From contig DAINSK010000018.1 in assembly GCA_036741355.1 (NCBI GenBank), positions 3,734 through 67,733 on the forward strand: 64,000 nucleotides of DNA, read 5' to 3'. Shown one piece after another: positions 42,878-52,079 of this stretch. The position numbers were made by a program, and so were the translations under genes. Source of the stretch: JBBRGK01 sp036741355 (GTDB lineage Bacteria > Chloroflexota > Dehalococcoidia > CAUJGQ01). Each line of letters opens with the position of its first letter. The first letter of the stretch is position 1. The notes under the pieces are model-generated. The model saw nothing but the letters and a program-made list of their open reading frames with translations. It was not told the origin of the DNA and did not search any database.

Positions 42878-43219
42878 CTACCCATTCGCCGCCACGGGCA
42901 CGGGCTCTCCCCGTACTCGCTTGAGGAGCTCGCGCGGGTCGCCCCAGACGGTGAAGTGCTCCGGGTCCCGCCCGGTCTGTTCCCAGGTAAACGGCCCCTC
43001 GCCCTCCAGTTCCAGCGTCGCGACAAACCGATGGGGTGGCGTGAGCCCAGCGGCGCGCCAGCGCGCCCGTTCCAAGCTGGCGTACACCGATATTCCACGC
43101 CAGAGACGCTCCTGCTCGGGGGTAAGGGGTCGCCGCGGCGCTGCCCCAAGGGCATCGTACGACGTGAAATCCGCGACCGTCAGCCGCTGGCCTTGTATCG
43201 CCCGATAGAAGGTGGCTAT
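42878..43219 (-). CDS. Conserved small protein with best start at ATA
   Basis: The frame holds ATFYRAIQGQRLTVADFTSY, RLWRGISVYASLERARWRAA and DPEHFTVWGDPRELLKRV, the layout of a familiar uncharacterised family (opening R-I/V-x-x-x-P-x-L-x-DF and ending H-x-T-L/V-W-G-x-P). No ATG, GTG or TTG exists before the conserved start; a GTG lies only at 43087, deep inside. An ATA at 43219 is seven bases after GGAG (43230-43227), exactly where the start belongs. Either AUA is used as a weak start or ATG mutated to ATA. From ATA it is 113 residues. Confidence 0.6.
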   Translation of the reverse strand: MATFYRAIQGQRLTVADFTSYDALGAAPRRPLTPEQERLWRGISVYASLERARWRAAGLTPPHRFVATLELEGEGPFTWEQTGRDPEHFTVWGDPRELLKRVRGEPVPVAANG

Positions 43220-43424
43220 TGGCTGACTCCGGCGGAAGAGCGCCGTCTCAGTGTAGGGTGCGCAGGGTCGGCCGCACGAGCGCTCAGGTCATTAACAGGA
43301 CGCACTGAAATGAACAAGGGCTCAGCCGGTGGGGCGCTGTGTTAGACACACCCGGCGGTCGCGCAGCGCCGCAGCGGCTTCGACGACCGCTGCGCGCGAG
43401 CAGCGGTTCACCTGTCCACCGATC

Positions 43425-44393
43425 TTAGCTACGAGCAGCCCGATTTCCGCTGCTTAGCAATTCGGTCAGGAAGCGAGCGACCTCCGCCGCGAAGGCCGCG
43501 GGGTTGTCTCCTTGCACGCTGTGCCCGGCGCCGGGAACCACGACGAGCTGACAGTTCGGCATGCGGCGGACCATTTGTTGCGCCGCGTCTTCGGAAAGGA
43601 TCTTGCTCTTCTCACCGCGCATCAGCAGGGTCGGCGTGGGGATGGCTTCGACGTCAGCCCATAGCTCGTGCGCCCGCTGCTCCCGAAGCGCCCGCATCTC
43701 GTCCTTGCTCGGCTGCTGGGTCTGGACCCGCGGGCGATGGTCCTGCTTCCAGGTCCAGCCGTCCGGTACGGGCTTGAGGCTGTGCATCAAGCTGTAGCGC
43801 AAGTGGGCCGAGTCTCGCTGAGGGTTGAAGCGAATGGCGCGCTCGAGGAAATCGTCGAAACTGCGCAGCGTCTCCGTGTCGCGGCGAAACTGCTCGAGCT
43901 CCAGGACGCCTTCTTGCAGCACGACTGGCCCGACGTCCACGATGATTAGCGCTTCCAGCTTCTGCGGATTGCGGGCCGCATGGCGGATCGCGTTCATGCC
44001 GCCCATCGACATGCCGCATAGCGCCACGCGCTCATACCCCAGAAAGTCGATGAAGGCCCGCGTATCCGCCAGCATGAGTTCGGCGTTGTCTACGCCGATC
44101 TGATCCTCCGGTGTCCAACCGGTGTCACCGTGCCCGCGCTGGTCCAGCGCGATGAGGTGGTAGCGGTCGCGGATCAGCAACGCCGCCATGTCCCAGGTGT
44201 GGGCGGTGAGGCCGCCACCATGGAGCAATACCAGCGGCGGCAACTGGGGGTTGCCCCAATCGAGATAGTGAAAGTTGATCCCGTCGAGCTCGACTCGGTG
44301 GTCCGACGGTTGAACGATTGCCGGCGGCTTGATCCCGATTGCCGCGGCGCAGGCCGCCATCTCCGGCATGTAGTCTTGCACCTGTTCTGACAC
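43425..44393 (-). CDS. Alpha/beta hydrolase
   Basis: A 322-residue alpha/beta hydrolase. VLLHGGGLTAHTW near residue 54 provides the oxyanion loop, ALDQRGHGDTGW follows, the nucleophile elbow is CGMSMGGMNA near residue 128, and the histidine is in PGAGHSVQGDNP near 298. Preceded by a 40-residue leader of unknown role rather than a signal peptide. Resembles C-C hydrolases and lactonases of catabolic routes. The 205 bases downstream of its stop (43220-43424) hold a weak GC hairpin (43370-43394) and no gene. Confidence 0.87.
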   Translation of the reverse strand: MSEQVQDYMPEMAACAAAIGIKPPAIVQPSDHRVELDGINFHYLDWGNPQLPPLVLLHGGGLTAHTWDMAALLIRDRYHLIALDQRGHGDTGWTPEDQIGVDNAELMLADTRAFIDFLGYERVALCGMSMGGMNAIRHAARNPQKLEALIIVDVGPVVLQEGVLELEQFRRDTETLRSFDDFLERAIRFNPQRDSAHLRYSLMHSLKPVPDGWTWKQDHRPRVQTQQPSKDEMRALREQRAHELWADVEAIPTPTLLMRGEKSKILSEDAAQQMVRRMPNCQLVVVPGAGHSVQGDNPAAFAAEVARFLTELLSSGNRAARS

Positions 44394-44614
44394 GTGATAC
44401 CCCTACGGCTTCGTCATACTAGCGCCGCCCGCACCCCGTAGCATAGTGCCGAACTGGCAGGAAGAACACTAGACCGAGAAGGCTGTGTCGCCGCCCACAT
44501 GAATTAACCTTTGAAGTTGGTTATTGGTTACAAAAACGGCGGTGCAACGAATTGGTGTTCTCATCCGTCCTTTGAATGAGTACGATCTAAAGGCAACTTT
44601 GGAGCCTTACCGGA

Positions 44615-45532
44615 ATGAGACTGCTTACTTCGACCGCCGCGCCAACGAGAAGAACCACCGTTCATCTTGGCGCGGCGCTCCTGATCGTGACCGCTGTCGC
44701 TTGCCTGCGCCTTGCACCGAGCCGGCCGGCCGTGGCTGCTGGAACGCTTCACACGCTAAACCTCATCGACAATGGCACTACGCTTTCCATCCCCGTTGGA
44801 GACAGCGTCGAGCTTCGATTGCCAGCGACGTTCAACTGGTCGGTGACTGTGTCTAACATGGCGGTTCTGCGGCGCCCGCCAGTCGCGCTGGTGCAGGGTG
44901 TCCAGGGGCTTTGGGACGCCGTGGCGTCCGGGCAAGTGCGGATCGATGCGACCGGGACTCCCAACTGTACGCCAGGCGTGCCTTGCCCCCAACTTGCAGC
45001 GATCTTCTCGGCAACGGTGGTCGTGTCCGGCGCCGCGGCCGATCCCGCGGTCTATCCGGCCGGATGGAACATCGTCGGCGGCCCCACAGGCTCTTCGTTT
45101 CCAGTGACGCTGTACGGCTGGGACTCTGAGCATCAACAGTATGCGACGCTCAGCCCGGGGACGCCGATACAGGGCGGACGGGGCTATTGGGCGTACTTCA
45201 ACACGCCGGTGTCCATCTCGCTCGCTCCCGGCGTCGAGCCACCGTCCCAACCGTTGCTACCCGGCGGCCGGTGGTCGATGGTGGGCAACCCGTTTTCTGA
45301 CCAGTGCGCGGGCATCAACGTCGGGCCGCCGGACCCCGGCGCTGCCTCTCACGACCCCAACATCCTGGCCGCCGATACCTACGACCCCGTGGCCGGCCGC
45401 TACACGCAGTCGAGCAGCGCCGTGCTGTTGCCGGGCCGGGGCGCCTCGCTGCTCTTGCAGGCAAGCGCCCCGCTACCGCTCGTACCGCTCGGACCTCCGG
45501 GACCAAACGGCGCCTGCATCGCGCCGCCATAA
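44615..45532 (+). CDS. Secreted chagasin-like domain plus two GW-repeat modules
   Basis: A 305-residue exported protein. Residues 13-42 make a signal peptide (GAALLIVTAVAC, cleavage likely after AVAA). Residues 43-138 resemble the chagasin/I42 inhibitor-like domain common in Chloroflexota: LNLIDNGTTLSIPVGDSVEL, then VQGLWDAVASGQVRIDATG and the paired-cysteine loop CTPGVPC. Residues 147-203 and 213-290 are two copies of a repeat: PAGWNIVGGP...LYGWD...GRGYWAY and GGRWSMVGNP...DTYDP...GRGASL. The same module appears twice in the protein at 55315. Target or ligand unknown. Confidence 0.75.
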   Translation: MRLLTSTAAPTRRTTVHLGAALLIVTAVACLRLAPSRPAVAAGTLHTLNLIDNGTTLSIPVGDSVELRLPATFNWSVTVSNMAVLRRPPVALVQGVQGLWDAVASGQVRIDATGTPNCTPGVPCPQLAAIFSATVVVSGAAADPAVYPAGWNIVGGPTGSSFPVTLYGWDSEHQQYATLSPGTPIQGGRGYWAYFNTPVSISLAPGVEPPSQPLLPGGRWSMVGNPFSDQCAGINVGPPDPGAASHDPNILAADTYDPVAGRYTQSSSAVLLPGRGASLLLQASAPLPLVPLGPPGPNGACIAPP

Positions 45533-45669
45533 ACGCGAGCGTGCATTCTCCGTTTCGTAACCTCGTTATAACAAATTCCGTCGCCAAACGGCGTGCATGC
45601 GCTCAGAACATGCTATACTTTTGAACTACTACCATCGTATAGCAGCTTATCCCTATAAAGAGGTATTGT

Positions 45670-46326
45670 GTGGCTTTTCGCCCCGGCTGGGTGCCATGGA
45701 TCCTGATCACGCTGGTCGCGGTTGCGACGGCAATTGCCGTAGAGGGGCGAGTCCGAGCATCTGGGAACGACCCGTCGTTTAATTTTGACCCGTATCTGCA
45801 CCGTCCAACGGGAGAGATGGCTGATCCGGTGAACCTCATTTTTCGCGGCGGCGATCTCCTATCCGCGGACGAAGCGATGCAGCGCGTCATGGGCTGGCCG
45901 CACGTTCATGGCGGAGACATGACGTTTAACGACCAGCAATTCACCAGGGCAACCGGAGTTCAACTGGGACTTGACCTCGGGGGCGGCTCGCGCTGGCACA
46001 TGCGCATCGAAGCCGTGGACAATGTCGATGGGCAATCGTACGTTCTGGCTGGAGTGCATCGGGACGATACCATGCCGTGCGGTCACGTTGGACTCGCGTT
46101 CAACGAGGCGAGGAACATGGTCGCGGACTCGTTTTCGCGGGTCGGGTACTCGGCGTCGCTCGTGAGGCTGCAGAACACGTTGCCGGGGCACCAGTGCGAC
46201 GGCAGGCTTACAAATGGCGATGGCCTGGCCGTAATGATCGACCTCGGAAGCCACCGTCTACCCGTCGCGGCGCCGCTGTTTCCAGCAGGCGGATTCTTCG
46301 CGCCTCTCTACCTGGCCCTGCGCTAA
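45670..46326 (+). CDS. Exported hypothetical protein (218 aa), LssY-like pattern
   Basis: A 218-residue protein from GTG 45670 with AAGAGG upstream. Residues 1-31 are a signal peptide or membrane anchor (PWILITLVAVATAIAVEG). After it, DPVNLIFRGGDLLSADEAMQRVMGW and RWHMRIEA, GVHRDDTMPCGHVGLAFNEAR show spacing reminiscent of the LssY C-terminal-like domain, but the match is weak. A TATACT -10-like hexamer lies about 55 bases upstream of the start. Close 3' neighbour of the chagasin-like gene; both are surface proteins. Confidence 0.55.
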   Translation: MAFRPGWVPWILITLVAVATAIAVEGRVRASGNDPSFNFDPYLHRPTGEMADPVNLIFRGGDLLSADEAMQRVMGWPHVHGGDMTFNDQQFTRATGVQLGLDLGGGSRWHMRIEAVDNVDGQSYVLAGVHRDDTMPCGHVGLAFNEARNMVADSFSRVGYSASLVRLQNTLPGHQCDGRLTNGDGLAVMIDLGSHRLPVAAPLFPAGGFFAPLYLALR

Positions 46327-46348
46327 CGTCAGTGTGCGAGCAAGAGCG

Positions 46349-47000
46349 ATGGCCGGCCTGATTCGATTCGCACATCGCGGCGCTCCTTCTGGAACGGCGA
46401 GAGAGAACACGCTGGCGGCGTTTTCCGATGCGCTGCGTAACGGTGCTGAAGGGCTCGAGCGACGTATGCTTGACTGCCGACGGAGTGCCCGTGCTCGCGC
46501 ATGGTAGAGGAATCATCGGCAAACAACCGGTGAGCCGGTTAACCAGGGCTCAACTTCCGGATTATATGCCGGCACTGGCAGACCTCTGGGAGCAGTGCGG
46601 CAACGAATTTGAACTTGCTCTGGACATGACCGATCCGCGCGCTGCCGCGGCCGTCGTCGATCTGGCGCGAAAACGCGGCGCATTTGACCGGCTGTGGCTG
46701 ACTTACTGGGGGCTGCCGCAGATGGTCCAGTGGCGGCGTTGCTGGCCAGATGTCAAACTCGTATACGCGACGATGTTCGGTTTGCCGAACGCGCTCTTAC
46801 GGCGAACTTCGCTTCGCGTGGCGGGCGCGGGGGTTGACGCGGTCAACCTGTATCACCGTTTGATCGTTCGCGGCAGCGCGGAGACGGCACACGACGCCGG
46901 TCTGAAGCTCTTCGCCTGGGGTCTGCGCCGTTCCAAAGACATTCCGCGGGTAGTAGCGCTGGGCGCTGATGCGGTGTTCGTGGACGACGTCGGATCATAG
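46349..47000 (+). pseudogene. Glycerophosphodiester phosphodiesterase, frameshifted
   Basis: From ATG 46349 the frame reads FAHRGAPSGTARENTLAAFS and LRNGAEGLE, the GDPD N-terminal signature with catalytic HRG and EN. It then leaves frame at 46460 and ends at TAG 46505. The adjacent frame continues from GAC 46461 with DVCLTADGVPVLAHG and the remaining barrel to 47000. GDPD enzymes read E-x-D-V here, so two bases appear lost between the two codons. The HD loop is also HGR. Combined length of about 216 residues is at the short end of the family. Confidence 0.75.
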
Positions 47001-47152
47001 GCCGGGCAGCGGCCGGGTTGTTCGCGGTCGAGCGCGCCGGCGTGCCGTTTCTGCCGAATCGGCTAGTATGGGCACACTACGGTGTCTCGCCCCGCGCGCG
47101 GCGAGGGAGCGAGGATCGCCCGCGTTCACGCAGTTGCGCCAGGGGGACCGAA

Positions 47153-48082
47153 ATGAAGGTCGGTTTCATCGGCTTGGGCACGATGGGCCAGCACATGGCG
47201 GCGAATCTCATCGCGGCCGGCCACGAAGTCGTCGTACATGACGCGCGCAGAGAGGCGGCTGCTCCTCACCTGGCGACGGGCGCGGTGTGGGCAGATACAC
47301 CGTCCGAACTCGCCGCCGGCGTGCATATGGTGTTCACATCGCTACCCGGCCCAGCCGAAGTGGAGTCAGTTGCGACAGGCGAGGCCGGCCTAATTCATGG
47401 GCTGCAGCGTGGCAGTGTCTACTTCGACCTCAGCACCAATTCGCCCAACGTCGTCCGAAGGCTCCATTCAGTTTTCGCTGATCGCGGCGTCCACATGCTT
47501 GATGCGCCGGTGAGCGGCGGACCGCGCGGCGCCCGCACCCGCAAGCTGGCGCTGTGGGTCGGCGGCGACGAAGCGATATTCGATGAATACCGGCACGTGC
47601 TTGACGCGATCGGCGACCAACCATATTACGTAGGTCCGATCGGCGCCGGTTCAGTGGCCAAACTGGTACATAACTGCGCCGGCTATACCATCCAGACAGC
47701 GCTCGCAGAGGTGTTCACGATGGGCGTGAAGGCCGGGGTTGAGCCGCTCGCCCTGTTCAAGGCGGTGCGCAACGGCGTATCCGGACGGCGCCGCACATTT
47801 GATGGGCTTGTGGATCAATTCCTGCCAGGAGAGTTCGATACGCCCGCATTTGCCTTGCGGCTTGCCCACAAGGACATGACTCTGGCAACCGCGCTTGGCC
47901 GCGAGAACAACGTGCCGATGCGGCTTGCCGGCCTGGCCCTCGACGAGCTGACCGAGGCGCTGAACCGCGGCTGGGGCCAGCGCGACTCGCGGTCGGCGAT
48001 GGTTCTCCAGGAAGAGCGCGCCGGTGTCCAAATCCAGGTACCGAAAGCCGAGATCGACGCGGTGATTGAGGGAGGGGTATGA
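47153..48082 (+). CDS. NAD(P)-dependent 3-hydroxyisobutyrate dehydrogenase-type oxidoreductase
   Basis: A 309-residue beta-hydroxyacid dehydrogenase from ATG 47153; the longer frame to 47018 is non-coding in look. The Rossmann motif MKVGFIGLGTMGQHMAANLI opens the protein; VYFDLSTNSPNVVRR, LDAPVSGGPRGA (substrate-binding DAPVSGG) and GAGSVAKLVHNCAGY (catalytic Lys in the KxxxN-like motif) follow. It oxidises a 3-hydroxy acid or reduces a semialdehyde. First gene of a forward operon that continues through CoA-transferases and acyl-CoA dehydrogenases. Confidence 0.9.
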   Translation: MKVGFIGLGTMGQHMAANLIAAGHEVVVHDARREAAAPHLATGAVWADTPSELAAGVHMVFTSLPGPAEVESVATGEAGLIHGLQRGSVYFDLSTNSPNVVRRLHSVFADRGVHMLDAPVSGGPRGARTRKLALWVGGDEAIFDEYRHVLDAIGDQPYYVGPIGAGSVAKLVHNCAGYTIQTALAEVFTMGVKAGVEPLALFKAVRNGVSGRRRTFDGLVDQFLPGEFDTPAFALRLAHKDMTLATALGRENNVPMRLAGLALDELTEALNRGWGQRDSRSAMVLQEERAGVQIQVPKAEIDAVIEGGV

Positions 48083-48092
48083 GGGCCGCCAC

Positions 48093-49292
48093 ATGAACCT
48101 CGCATCATCGTTTCGCTACGCAGGCTCCCCGGCGCGCGTGTATGCCGGGGACGGCGTTTTGAGCCAGCTTGGAGCGGAAGCGGGGCGCGCGGGGGCGCGC
48201 CGCGTGTTCGTACTCTGCGGGCAGAGCGTGGCTCACAAGACTGACCTGCTGGAGCGCACACGACAGGCTCTGGGCGAACTGTTTGCCGGCGTCTTTGACG
48301 CGGTTGAGGCCGAGTCGCCGGTTCCATCGGTTGAAGCAGCGGCCGGGGCGGCGCGATCCGCGGGGGCCGATCTGATCCTGGCGGTCGGAGGCGGTAGCGC
48401 CGTGGTAACGGCACGCGCAACATTGATTCTGCTCGCTGAGGGCGGAGACGTCCGCGAGCTCTGCACGCAGTATCCCCCTGGACGGTCGCCGGTCAGCCCC
48501 AGGCTTATGAAGCCCAAGCTGCCGAACATGGTCGTGCTCACCACGCCGACTACGGCCACGACCCGGTCCGGCGCGGCGATCTTGGACCCCGTGCGGCGTC
48601 ACCGCCTTGAGTTGTTTGACCCCAAGACCCGCCCTGTGGCCGTGTTTTTGGACGGAGCGGCGCTCCGGACGGCGCCACAAGGGCTCTTCCTCAGCACTTC
48701 GACCACGACGTTTTGCAGCGTCGTTGGCGCCCTGCAGTCGCCGGGACTTAACGCGTTCGGTTACGCCGACTTACGGCAGGCGTTCGAAGTTTTACGGCAG
48801 TACATGTCATTGGTCGGCGCGGGCAGCGATGATGCGGACGCGCGAATCCAGTTGAGCGTGGCCGCGCTGCTGGCAAATCGTGCGTCTGACGCGGGCAGCG
48901 GTGGCGGAGGAGGCATCAGTTCGGGCATCGCGCACCAGTTGCAAACCCGGTATGACCACGTCGACCAGGGAGCAGCATCGGCGGTACTGGCTCCGGCCGG
49001 GATGCGCTTTAACCGCGAGGTGCTGGAGGCCGGCCAGGCTCGGGTGGCTGAGGCGTTCGGACTGGTGCGTCCCGGCATGACCACCGCGGCGGCAGCCGGG
49101 CTGGCGCCGGCAGCCGTGGCCGGCTTTCTGACGTCACTCGGTGTCCCGGCTCGACTCCGCGACCTCGGAGTACCGGAATCCGACCTGCCCGCGATCGCCG
49201 AAGACGCAATGGAGGACTTTTTCCTGCGCAACAACCCGCGGCGCGTGCGAGACGCGTCCGAAGTCCTCGAGGTCCTGCGGCAGGCGTGGTGA
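48093..49292 (+). CDS. Iron-containing alcohol dehydrogenase (maleylacetate reductase-like)
   Basis: A 399-residue protein from ATG 48093, 10 bases after the previous stop. Family features: VYAGDGVLSQLGAEAGRAGARRVFVLCGQSVA, VGGGSAVVTARA (cofactor GGGS), PTTATTRSG (substrate/NAD loop) and the C-terminal helical metal domain with HQLQTRYDHVDQGAASAVLAP, which holds histidines at the expected sites. It reduces or oxidises a carbonyl; maleylacetate reductases are the closest described type. Its TGA overlaps the next gene as GTGA. Confidence 0.87.
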   Translation: MNLASSFRYAGSPARVYAGDGVLSQLGAEAGRAGARRVFVLCGQSVAHKTDLLERTRQALGELFAGVFDAVEAESPVPSVEAAAGAARSAGADLILAVGGGSAVVTARATLILLAEGGDVRELCTQYPPGRSPVSPRLMKPKLPNMVVLTTPTTATTRSGAAILDPVRRHRLELFDPKTRPVAVFLDGAALRTAPQGLFLSTSTTTFCSVVGALQSPGLNAFGYADLRQAFEVLRQYMSLVGAGSDDADARIQLSVAALLANRASDAGSGGGGGISSGIAHQLQTRYDHVDQGAASAVLAPAGMRFNREVLEAGQARVAEAFGLVRPGMTTAAAAGLAPAAVAGFLTSLGVPARLRDLGVPESDLPAIAEDAMEDFFLRNNPRRVRDASEVLEVLRQAW

Positions 49293-50661
49293 GCGAACTC
49301 GACGGCCAATCCGGGGAATCCCGAGACCAACGCATCCTCGGCGATATCAGGGTGCTCGAACTGAGCGAGGGCATTCCGGGGGCGGTTTGCGGCAAGCTGC
49401 TGGCCGGTCTCGGGGCGGATGTCATAAAAGTCGAGCCCCCCGGCGGTGAGCGAGGGCGGATGCTCGGCCCATTTGCCGGTGACCACCCGCATCCAGAGAA
49501 GAGCGGGACCTTTCTCTACCTGAACATGGCTAAGCGCGGAGTGACGCTCGACCTCACGGTCGACGAGGGACGTGACCTCTTTCGACGGCTGGCAGAACGC
49601 GCCGACGTCGTCGTCGAGAGCTTCCGACCTGGTACTCTGGCCGGCTGGAGACTCGACTATGCTGCGATGTCCGAACTCAATCCACGCCTGATCGTCGCGT
49701 CGATTACGCCGTTCGGGCAGGACGGCCCGTACCGAGATTACCTGATCGACGAGATCGTGGCGGAGGCGCTCGGCGGCCTCATGTACTTTATTGGACTGCC
49801 CGAGCGCGAACCCCTCAAGATCGGCGGTAACCCCGCGCTGCACAACGCCGGCATTGCCGCCTTTAGCGCGATCATGGCGGCAATCTGGCAGCGAGACGGG
49901 ACCGGCGAGGGCCAGNNNNNNNNNNNNNNNNNNNNNNNNNNNNNNNNNNNNNNNNNNNNNNNNNNNNNNNNNNNNNNNNNNNNNNNNNNNNNNNNNNNNN
50001 NNNNNNNNNNNNNNNCTTTAGCGCGATCATGGCGGCAATCTGGCAGCGAGACGGGACCGGCGAGGGCCAGTACATCGACGTCTCGATCATGGAAGCGACG
50101 GCCATGAGCCAAATTCACGCCAGCATCGAGGCGACGTGGCAGGGAACCAACCTGCAGCGCCGGGCGAGCGTTCTCCTTCCGGCGAGCGACGGTTGGGCGT
50201 CCGTTGGCATGGAGATGGGCGTTTCCGCAGATACGTGGCCGCGCTTCTGCGCGTTGATCGGCCGTCCCGACTTGACCGACGACCAGCGGTTCGCAACGTC
50301 GGCCGTGCGGCGAGAAAACCGTGAGGCGCTACAGGAACTGGTGAGCGAATGGGTGAGCAACAGGCCGAAAGAGCGGGTCTACCACGAGCTGCAACGGTTG
50401 CGCTCGATCGCCGGCTATGTTGCGACGGCTGCGGATCTGCACCGATCCGAACAGCTTCGTCAGCGCGGGTTTTTCCAGGAGATTGACCATCCGGCCGTAG
50501 GAACGGCGAGCTATCCCGGTGCGCCTTTCAAAGTCGGCGACGCTGCGTGGGTGCAGGGACGCGCGCCGCTGCTCGGCGAGCACAACGAGGAGGTTTTTCG
50601 CGAAGAGCTGGGACTGGATCCCGGAGAGCTGCGACGGCTGCGCGAGCGGGGAGTTATATGA
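49289..50661 (+). CDS. CaiB/BaiF CoA-transferase (C), split by an assembly gap
   Basis: The N-part (49289-49915) and C-part (50016-50661) belong to one gene; the second part is in another frame only because 100 N and a duplicated 55 bases were inserted. Removing 155 bases restores one frame of 405 residues. GTG 49289 overlaps the previous stop as GTGA. Features: RVLELSEGIPGAVCGKLLAGLGADVIKVEPPGG; GVTLDLTVDEGRDLFRRLAERADVVVESFRPGTL; GTGEGQYIDVSIMEA. The residues aligned with the catalytic Asp read NPALHNAGIAA, with no Asp. Ends GELRRLRERGVI. Confidence 0.9.
49861..49915 (+). repeat. Left copy of a 55-bp assembly overlap
   Basis: These 55 bases are identical to 50016-50070 on the far side of the N run. 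The copy is part of the CoA-transferase coding sequence and is a duplicated contig end, not a genomic repeat. Confidence 0.95.
49916..50015. other. Scaffold gap of 100 N
   Basis: Exactly 100 N, the conventional unknown-size gap. The flanking contig ends overlap by 55 exact bases, so the true gap is negative and no sequence is missing. Confidence 0.98.
50016..50070 (+). repeat. Right copy of a 55-bp assembly overlap
   Basis: Exact second copy of 49861-49915. Joining the contigs through a single copy gives an uninterrupted CoA-transferase. Confidence 0.95.
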
Positions 50662-50719
50662 GGGCAGTGGGCAGTCGGCAGTCGTGGGGACGGGCCCTCA
50701 CCCGCGGAGTAGACTTTAG

Positions 50720-51997
50720 ATGACTCGATACGCCCTTGAAGGCATTCGCATCCTCGACCTGACACAGGTGGCGATTGGGCCGTATGCCACTCTGCTGCTC
50801 GCGGGGCTGGGCGCGGAGGTAATCAAGGTCGAGTCCCACTTGCGGCCCGATACCAGTCGCGGTCCGGTGAATCCTGCGGGCGAGCAGCAGATGAAACAGT
50901 ACCCGGGTGGCGAACCCGGCGCGCGGCCGTGGAACCGCGCAGCATTCTTCAATCAGCGGAACCGCGGCAAGCTCGGAATCACGCTCGACTTTTCGCATCC
51001 GGAAGGAAAAGAGCTGTTCAAGCGGCTCGTGGCGCGTTGCGATGCGCTGGCAGAGAACTACCGGGCTTCGGTGATGGAGCGACAAGGGCTCGGCTGGGAC
51101 GAGGTGCATCAGGTCAATCCACGACTCGTCTATCTGAAGCTGAGTGGTCAGGGCAACAGCGGCCCGGAACGTGACTACGGTTCACTCGGCTCAACGTTGG
51201 AGCAGACAGCGGGACTGGTTTCGATCACGGGTTACGGTGACGGCCCGCCGCTGATGACCAACGGCACCTATCCCGACCCGGTGGCCGGTATCCTGGCGGT
51301 CGGGGCACTGATCGCGGGGCTGCGGCGGGCGCGCCAGAGCGGAGTGGGACAGTTCATCGACTTTTCGCAGCGCGAAGCGACGATCGGCCTGCAATCTGAA
51401 GCGATGATGGACTATGCGCTCAACGGGCGTGTGCAAGAGCCGATCGGAAACCGCCATCCCGAGTTCGCCCCGCAGGGTGTCTATCCCTGCCGCGGCGACG
51501 ACGAGTGGATCGCGATCTCGATCGAAGACGATGAACAATGGATGGCGCTCTGCGGGGTGATGGGCGAACCGGAATGGACGCTCGCGCCGGACTATGCCAC
51601 CATGGCCGGCCGCCGGGAACGGCACGCAGATATCGACGCGAAGCTGTTGGAATGGACGGCCGGCTTCGAAAAGTACGAGCTCATGCACACGTTGCAGCGG
51701 AGCGGCGTGCCCGCGGGTGCGGTGCTCAAGGGTACCGACATGCTGACAGATCCCCAGCTCGAGGCCCGCGGCTGGTGGGAAGAAGTCGTCCCGACCGAGA
51801 TCGGCAGACCGTTCAAATTTGTCACGCCACCCTGGCGCATGTCGGCGAGCCCATTTCGACCCGCTACACCGGCGCCGTGCCTTGGCGAGCACAACGACCG
51901 CGTGTATCTCGACGTCCTCGGTTTGACTCCAGACGAATACGACCGGCTTCAGCAAGCGGGTGTCGTCAGCACGGAGCCGCTCTGGGTGCGGGCGTAG
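50720..51997 (+). CDS. CaiB/BaiF family CoA-transferase (D)
   Basis: A 425-residue family III CoA-transferase, 58 bases after gene C. LEGIRILDLTQVAIGPYATLLLAGLGAEVIKVES opens the N-domain; LGITLDFSHPEGKELFKRLVARCDALAENYR follows. YPDPVAGILAV places an Asp 21 residues before GVGQFIDFS, matching the catalytic position, unlike gene C. The C-end GEHNDRVYLDVLGLTPDEYDRLQQAGVV is typical. Genes C and D may form a heteromeric enzyme as in two-subunit members of the family; this is inference from adjacency. Heptamer repeats (GGGCAGT) lie between the two genes at 50662-50682. Confidence 0.88.
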   Translation: MTRYALEGIRILDLTQVAIGPYATLLLAGLGAEVIKVESHLRPDTSRGPVNPAGEQQMKQYPGGEPGARPWNRAAFFNQRNRGKLGITLDFSHPEGKELFKRLVARCDALAENYRASVMERQGLGWDEVHQVNPRLVYLKLSGQGNSGPERDYGSLGSTLEQTAGLVSITGYGDGPPLMTNGTYPDPVAGILAVGALIAGLRRARQSGVGQFIDFSQREATIGLQSEAMMDYALNGRVQEPIGNRHPEFAPQGVYPCRGDDEWIAISIEDDEQWMALCGVMGEPEWTLAPDYATMAGRRERHADIDAKLLEWTAGFEKYELMHTLQRSGVPAGAVLKGTDMLTDPQLEARGWWEEVVPTEIGRPFKFVTPPWRMSASPFRPATPAPCLGEHNDRVYLDVLGLTPDEYDRLQQAGVVSTEPLWVRA

Positions 51998-52079
51998 TTC
52001 AAAATTGACAGCGGGTGGTATGTTCGTTCGTGGCTGGTTCGGTGCAGCGGTAGGGATTATCGCTGGAAGGCAGTGAGAG

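Noticed and set aside
43370..43394. GC hairpin downstream of the alpha/beta hydrolase as a terminator
   Set aside because: Only an 8-bp stem with a 9-base loop and no T-run; too weak to list as a feature.
49872..50118. Reading frames that span the N run
   Set aside because: They contain untranslatable N; the true gene is obtained by merging the overlapping contig ends.
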